In this document: piece after piece, positions 33,773 to 38,531 of the stretch
Numbering within the stretch: the first letter of the stretch is position 1
Layout: each line of letters opens with the position of its first letter
Source: Marinilabiliales bacterium
GTDB taxonomy: Bacteria; Bacteroidota; Bacteroidia; Bacteroidales; SZUA-534
Length of the DNA stretch: 38,531 nucleotides
Assembly (NCBI GenBank): GCA_003512955.1
Contig: DOTG01000049.1
Location: 1-38,531 of the forward strand
Direction of reading: 5' to 3'
Translations under genes and position numbers: made by a program
The notes under the pieces: model-generated
Database searches by the model: none
The model's input: only the letters and a program-made list of their open reading frames with translations
What the model was told of the DNA's origin: nothing

Positions 33773-36730
33773 ATGAAAAGATTTACATTATTATTAGCAG
33801 GTGTATTCTTGCTAGGCAGTTTGTTTGCCCAAAAAGGATTTAGGAACCCGGCAGCCGCCTATTGCGAACTTATGGGCTACCGTTATGGAATTGAGATTGA
33901 TGCAACTGGTGCATCGGTTGGAATGGTGCTCTTGCCCAACGACGAAAAGGTCAATGCCTGGGATTTTTACAAAGGGAAAGTAGGCCAAGATTTTACTTAT
34001 GGCGCTTTGCGGGGTTTTGATGTATCCACAGAAGTAGTTGACATGGGTGGCTTTCAAGTAGAGGTGGCTGTTTATAGCCGTTCTGAAAAAGGAGGAGTTG
34101 AAAAATTTACCCAAGAGGAATTGATGGAAATGTTTGGGGATAAATTGATCCTTGAATCCAGGAAGCAAGGGGCTGATATTTTTGAAGAAGCACCTGTTGA
34201 CCCAAATTTTAGAGCTTCAAAAGCGTTGCCCACTTCATTTGATTGGCGCAGTTATAATGGACATTCGTATATTGGTTCGGTGCGGGATCAGGGAACTTGC
34301 GGTTCATGTTATTCCTTTGGAGCTGCTGCTTGTGCCGAGGGTGCTTATAATTTAACCACCGGGAGCTACGATAGCAATACGGCGGATTTTGCTGAGGCAT
34401 ATATCGCATGGTGTTTGAGTGCCATGCCAGCTTATAGCAGCCATTTCAGTGGATGTAATGGTGCCGATTATGAATATCAGGAATTGCAGGCGTTGATTGA
34501 TGTAGGTATTATTGATGAAACCTATTTCCCCTACACCGATGCCGATAATCAAAGTTGCCCATCGGCAGCTACTTCTGCTCCAAAAACTCAATTTGCAACA
34601 TGGAGCCGGGTAACCTGTAACGATATTGATGCAATTAAAACAGCCATCATGACCTATGGTGTGGTGGATGCCGCTGTTTATGTTACCACAGCATTTCAAA
34701 ATTATTCAGGTGGTATTTTTACCGATTCATATACAACCTGCTCTACCAGCCCATGTTATAATACTCCTACCAATCATGCTATTTCGTTGGTTGGTTGGGG
34801 TACCGATGCTACCACTGGTGACTACTGGATTTTGCGTAATTCCTGGGGTTCAAGTTGGGGCGAAAGCGGTTACATGCGTTTAGATGCTACATCGTCACGT
34901 GTAGGCTGTTCCGTTTGCTACATGACCTATGTAAGTGATGGTACCACTGCACCCACGGTTACTTCTTCTTCGGCCACTTCTGTGGGCGATAATTCAGCTA
35001 TTTGTGGAGGTACCATAACTTCCGATGGTGGTTCTACTGTAACTGCCAGTGGTGTGGTTTATGCCAAAACAAGTGCTCCTACTTTAACAACCGGCACAGT
35101 TGTTTCAACTGCACCGGTTACCACCAGTGGTTCATATAGTGTAACATTAAGTGGATTAACTTCAGGCACTACTTATTATGCAAGAGCTTATGCAACGAAT
35201 GCCAAAGGTACCAGTTATGGTTCCGATGTTACATTTACCACTACAGGTACTACCCCTGTTACCTATTGTACCTCATTGGGAAGTAATTATTCCTACGAAT
35301 GGATTTCAGGAGTTACTATCGGTTCTTTCGTCAGCACATCTACCGCAGCAGGTTATACCGATTTTACTAGCAAAACTGTGACTTGTGCCGCAGGTACTGC
35401 TTATTCTGTTAGCTTGGTGCCAGGTTTTGCAAGTACCACTTATAGTGAATATTGGAAAATCTGGGCCGACTTGAATGTTGATGGGGATTTTGACGATACA
35501 GGTGAATTGGTTTTTGATGCCGGGGCATTAAGCAAAACAACCGTAACAGGTACGTTAACAATTCCTTCGGGAACAGCATCTGCTACTACCCGCTTAAGGG
35601 TTTCAATGAAGTACAATGCTGCCCAAACCTCATGCGAAACATTCTCGTATGGTGAAGTGGAAGATTATACATTGGTGGTTACCGCTTCAGGTGCAAATGT
35701 AGCCCCGGTTGCCGAAGCCAATGGACCCTACACCTCTACTTTAGGTACAGCCATAACCTTTAGCAGCACCGGTTCAACCGATGGTGATGGAACTATTGCC
35801 AGTTATGCATGGAATTTTGGTGATGGGTCAACAAGCACCAGCGCCAACCCAAGCCACACTTATGCAGCTATAGGAACTTATACAGCTACATTAACTGTAA
35901 CCGATGACGATGGAGCCACAGCTACCGATCAGGCTACAGTAACTGTATCGGCGGCCGCGGCAACGGTTACTCTAGTTACCAGCGACTTTGAAAGCGGATT
36001 TGGTCTTTGGACCGATGGAGGTACAGATTGTATGCGTTATACCGGAACTACTTACGCATACGCTGGAACTTCAGCTATTGATATTCAAGATAATACAACC
36101 ACTTCGTTGTTTACTTTAACAACCGGAATCGATGTCCATACTCCAGGTTATGTACAAATAAAAGTGACCTTCTATTTTTATGCTTTAAGTATGGAAACAG
36201 GTGAAGATTTTTGGGTACAATATTATAATGGCAGCACTTGGAGTACTGTAGGAACTTATACCAGTGGAACCAGTTTTAGTAACGGTACTTTTTATACATC
36301 AACTGTAACCATCGACGAAACCAGTTATACCTTCCCAACTGCTATGAAAATAAGGTTTAAGTGCGATGCAAGTAACGATAGCGATGATGTGTATATTGAT
36401 AATGTTACCATTACTGCAAGCACAACCAAAACAGCAGTTCAAAACCAAGTTGTTATTACGGAACTAAGGAAAATGGATGTAAGTGATGCCGGAGAAACAG
36501 CATTAAGCCTTTACCCAAATCCAACAAAAGGGTCATCGGTTACAATTGTTTCAGGAACTGAAATTAACAATGTTATGGTTTATGATATTACCGGTAAGGT
36601 AGTAATGACTGTTGAAGGTGAAAATGACACTACCATGGAAATTGGTGTCGGCAACCTGAGCAAGGGTATGTATATTGTGGTAGTTAACCATACCGATTCA
36701 AAGGAAACAACAAGATTTGTTATAGAATAA
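33773..36730 (+). CDS. Secreted C1A papain-family peptidase with FN3-like, GEVED, PKD and T9SS domains
   Basis: Multidomain extracellular cysteine protease of 985 aa. Signal peptide MKRFTLLLAGVFLLGSLFAQ; a prodomain-like region spans about 21-145. The papain domain (about 150-385) starts ASKALPTSFDWRSYNG and has C179 in GTCGSCYSFGAA, H335 in NHAISLVGWG and N356 in RNSWGSSWGESGY, so the triad is complete. A fibronectin III-like domain follows (about 394-489), then a GEVED domain (about 497-640, WADLNVDGDFDD... YGEVEDYTLVV), a PKD domain (about 648-727, NGPYTST... WNFGDGSTS... PSHTYAAIGTYTATLTV), a MAM/jelly-roll-like domain (about 736-882, DFESGFGLW... VYIDNVTI) and a T9SS sorting domain (about 905-985, LYPNPTKGSSVTI... 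SKETTRFVIE). It is monocistronic, followed by an intrinsic terminator. Confidence 0.93.
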   Translation: MKRFTLLLAGVFLLGSLFAQKGFRNPAAAYCELMGYRYGIEIDATGASVGMVLLPNDEKVNAWDFYKGKVGQDFTYGALRGFDVSTEVVDMGGFQVEVAVYSRSEKGGVEKFTQEELMEMFGDKLILESRKQGADIFEEAPVDPNFRASKALPTSFDWRSYNGHSYIGSVRDQGTCGSCYSFGAAACAEGAYNLTTGSYDSNTADFAEAYIAWCLSAMPAYSSHFSGCNGADYEYQELQALIDVGIIDETYFPYTDADNQSCPSAATSAPKTQFATWSRVTCNDIDAIKTAIMTYGVVDAAVYVTTAFQNYSGGIFTDSYTTCSTSPCYNTPTNHAISLVGWGTDATTGDYWILRNSWGSSWGESGYMRLDATSSRVGCSVCYMTYVSDGTTAPTVTSSSATSVGDNSAICGGTITSDGGSTVTASGVVYAKTSAPTLTTGTVVSTAPVTTSGSYSVTLSGLTSGTTYYARAYATNAKGTSYGSDVTFTTTGTTPVTYCTSLGSNYSYEWISGVTIGSFVSTSTAAGYTDFTSKTVTCAAGTAYSVSLVPGFASTTYSEYWKIWADLNVDGDFDDTGELVFDAGALSKTTVTGTLTIPSGTASATTRLRVSMKYNAAQTSCETFSYGEVEDYTLVVTASGANVAPVAEANGPYTSTLGTAITFSSTGSTDGDGTIASYAWNFGDGSTSTSANPSHTYAAIGTYTATLTVTDDDGATATDQATVTVSAAAATVTLVTSDFESGFGLWTDGGTDCMRYTGTTYAYAGTSAIDIQDNTTTSLFTLTTGIDVHTPGYVQIKVTFYFYALSMETGEDFWVQYYNGSTWSTVGTYTSGTSFSNGTFYTSTVTIDETSYTFPTAMKIRFKCDASNDSDDVYIDNVTITASTTKTAVQNQVVITELRKMDVSDAGETALSLYPNPTKGSSVTIVSGTEINNVMVYDITGKVVMTVEGENDTTMEIGVGNLSKGMYIVVVNHTDSKETTRFVIE

Positions 36731-36750
36731 CAGGATTTATTCTTTAGTGA

Positions 36751-36783
36751 AAGGGGCTGCTCAACAGGGTAGCCCCTTTTGTT
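36751..36783 (+). terminator. Intrinsic terminator of the peptidase gene
   Basis: AAGGGGCTGC pairs with GTAGCCCCTT (10 pairs, one G-U) around an 8-base loop, then TTTTGTT. It lies 20 bases after the peptidase stop codon. The same stem also appears to be the insertion landmark of the group II intron that begins right after it. Confidence 0.85.
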
Positions 36784-38531
36784 GTGTGCCGTGCATATTT
36801 ATTACCTATAAGGTGTAAGTCCTATATGGGGGTCGGTAGTTACCAACCATTAGCCAAAAGCAAGGGTGTCCGTTGCGAAGCGGAATCTGAAGGAAGCGAG
36901 AGGCAAAATCCCGAACCGAGGAACACGAACTGCATCAGGCATATTCAACAGGACGAGGTTGCAACACAAACCGAAATCCAATAACTACCCAGATGTTGAA
37001 GTGTAAATGCAGCGGTTACGTGGGATGAAAGGGAATAGATTTACCACGGGAGGCCTGGCGGACGTGCGGAAACGTAGTATGGAACACGGCTAACAATTGC
37101 CGCCAGGAGTCAGCAGAGACCAAAGTACCGCACCACGGGCTGATGTGGGAAGGGTCGAATCTTAAGAGGTGAGCATCAAATGAAAGTTACTGTACGGATG
37201 GATACAAAGCAGAAAACGGAACAAGACACCTGCCAACGGAAAGATAGGGCGGAACCCGAAGGACACGAAGGAGGGCAGACATTCCTATGGATGACCGAAA
37301 AAGGACACACCAACAGAGCGGAGTACAAGCCAATGCTGCTTGAGTATATCCTCTCGCCAACAAACCTGAACAACGCTTACAAGCAGGTAAAGCGGAACGA
37401 TGGGGGTGGCGGGGTTGACAAGATGGACACAAAGTTACTGCTGCCATACTTACAAACCCATAGGGAAGAACTACTGAAAGCATTGCAGGAAGGGAGCTAC
37501 AAGCCGCAACCTGTAAGACGGGTAGAAATATCCAAAGAAAACGGGAAGAAACGGCAGTTAGGCATCCCTACGGTAGTAGACAGGGTAATCCAGCAAGCGG
37601 TTACACAGCAATTGACCCCGGTTTACGAACGGCAGTTTTCACAGTACAGTTATGGTTTCCGACCCAAACGCAGTGCCCATCAAGCGGTTCTGCAATGCCA
37701 AAATTACGCCAACGAAGGATACCATTATGTAGTAGATATGGACTTGGAGAAGTTCTTCGACAAAGTCAACCAGAGCAAGTTAATAGAAGTCCTATCGAGG
37801 ACTATAAAAGACGGCAGGGTAATATCGTTAATACATAAATACCTGCGGGCAGGCGTAATGATAAATGGTGATTACGAAGAAACGCCGATGGGAGTGCCAC
37901 AGGGTGGCAACCTAAGCCCGCTGTTAAGCAATGTAATGCTTAATGAACTGGACAAGGAACTGGAAAAACGGGAACACCGTTTTGTAAGGTATGCCGATGA
38001 CTGTATGATATTTTGCAGGAGCAAGCGGGCAGCCGAAAGGGTGTTGGCAAGCATCACGAAGTTCATAGAAGAAGGGCTGTTCCTGAAAGTGAACCGGGAG
38101 AAGACGGTTGTATCGCACATCAGAGGCGTAAAGTTTTTGGGCTATGGATTTTACTTTAACAAGAACGGGTGTCGTATCCGAACGCACAGCAAGAGCATAG
38201 CCAAGATGAAAGCCAAAATAAAGGAACTGACATCGCGGAGCAACGGCTGGGGCAATGAACGAAGGAAAGAGGCATTACGCCAATATATTACAGGCTGGCT
38301 GAATTACTTTCGATTGGCGGATATGAAAAGCCTGCTAGAGCAGACAGATGAATGGTTTAGACGAAGGCTAAGGTCGCTGATATGGAAACAATGGAAACGT
38401 ATCAAGACCAAAATGCGAAACCTTGTTAAACTGGGGCTTTCTAAACAGAAATCATGGGAATTTGCAAACACTCGAAAAGGCTACTGGCGCACAGCTAGTA
38501 GTCCTATTTTGAGTAGAAGCATTACCAACCA
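36784..38531 (+). mobile_element. Group II intron, IIC type, cut off by the window edge
   Basis: The element starts GTGTG at 36784 (group II introns begin GUGYG) directly after the terminator T-tract. The 396 bases before the reading frame are structured, non-coding and show classic domain I-type segments such as GGTGTAAGTCC (36812 region), AAGCAAGGGTGTCCG, GAATCTGAAGGAAGC, GAGGCAAA and CGAGGAACACGAAC. The encoded protein is in domain IV. Domains V and VI and the 3' junction lie beyond the right edge. Insertion directly 3' of a rho-independent terminator is the known target preference of group IIC introns, and the RT sequence style agrees. Confidence 0.88.
37180..38531 (+). CDS. Group II intron reverse transcriptase/maturase (3' end outside window)
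   Basis: Intron-encoded protein, open from ATG 37180 to the window end (450 codons, no stop yet). The start is backed by AAGAGGTGAGC about 8-17 bases upstream, a good Shine-Dalgarno typical of mobile elements. RT motifs are KRQLGIPTVVDRVIQQA, YGFRPKRSAHQAV, VVDMDLEKFFDKVN, GVPQGGNLSPLLSNVML and the catalytic RYADDC (Y271, D273, D274). The maturase/X domain follows at about 345-450 (LRQYITGWLNYFRLADM, then GYWRTASSPILSRSITN). Homologues end soon after this last motif and class C types lack the HNH endonuclease domain, so only a few residues are probably missing. It binds the intron RNA, assists splicing and carries out retrohoming. Confidence 0.93.
   Translation, partial: MKVTVRMDTKQKTEQDTCQRKDRAEPEGHEGGQTFLWMTEKGHTNRAEYKPMLLEYILSPTNLNNAYKQVKRNDGGGGVDKMDTKLLLPYLQTHREELLKALQEGSYKPQPVRRVEISKENGKKRQLGIPTVVDRVIQQAVTQQLTPVYERQFSQYSYGFRPKRSAHQAVLQCQNYANEGYHYVVDMDLEKFFDKVNQSKLIEVLSRTIKDGRVISLIHKYLRAGVMINGDYEETPMGVPQGGNLSPLLSNVMLNELDKELEKREHRFVRYADDCMIFCRSKRAAERVLASITKFIEEGLFLKVNREKTVVSHIRGVKFLGYGFYFNKNGCRIRTHSKSIAKMKAKIKELTSRSNGWGNERRKEALRQYITGWLNYFRLADMKSLLEQTDEWFRRRLRSLIWKQWKRIKTKMRNLVKLGLSKQKSWEFANTRKGYWRTASSPILSRSITN

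Noticed and set aside
37187..37483. Minus-strand ORFs inside the intron RT gene
   Set aside because: Cys/Ser-rich mirror frames of a clear reverse transcriptase on the plus strand.
1..38531. CRISPR arrays, tRNA and rRNA genes
   Set aside because: No regularly spaced repeats, no clover-leaf with TTCGA-type T-loop, and no rRNA-like segments were noticed on either strand.

Overview
The window looks like a chromosomal piece of a Bacteroidota bacterium, probably a free-living polysaccharide degrader of the Marinilabiliales/Prolixibacteraceae type. The phylum call rests on four proteins with type IX secretion (T9SS) C-terminal sorting domains (NPT/NPA/NPF motif plus a short terminal beta-sandwich), on AT-rich spacers with little Shine-Dalgarno signal, and on the repertoire of Bacteroidota glycoside hydrolases. 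The family-level placement is a guess.

Positions 243-32174 hold fifteen genes, all on the minus strand, most separated by a few bases or overlapping by 4. Transcription would run from about 32.2 kb down to 0.2 kb. Fourteen of the fifteen are well-supported carbohydrate-active enzymes. In transcription order they are GH39, GH97, GH31, a CE6-like acetylesterase (T9SS), a sialate-O-acetylesterase/CE20-type esterase, a GH44-like endo-glycanase (T9SS), a clan GH-A/GH51-like arabinofuranosidase candidate (T9SS), GH43, GH42, a second GH43, GH29, GH3, GH2, a GH141-like beta-helix protein fused to PDZ (the least certain enzyme), and GH78. Every product has a signal peptide or a lipobox.

Together they could strip acetyl, fucosyl, galactosyl, arabinosyl, xylosyl and rhamnosyl groups and cut a beta-glucan-type backbone. 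The combination of GH44, GH31, GH43, GH3, galactosidases, fucosidases and acetylesterases fits acetylated fuco-/arabino-galacto-xyloglucan best. GH78 and GH42/GH2 add a pectin (RG-I-like) flavour. The substrate is an inference. No SusC/SusD pair, transporter, HTCS, sigma/anti-sigma pair, sulfatase or polysaccharide lyase lies in the window.

Positions 32175-33772 hold mainly AT-rich intergenic DNA around one small orphan LytTR DNA-binding gene (minus). Inverted repeats and a plus-strand terminator-like hairpin there have no obvious gene to serve. Positions 33773-36730 (plus) encode a secreted multidomain papain-family (C1A) cysteine protease with GEVED, PKD and T9SS domains. An intrinsic terminator follows it, and a group II intron of the IIC type starts directly behind the terminator T-tract at about 36784. 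The intron and its reverse transcriptase run off the right edge of the window.
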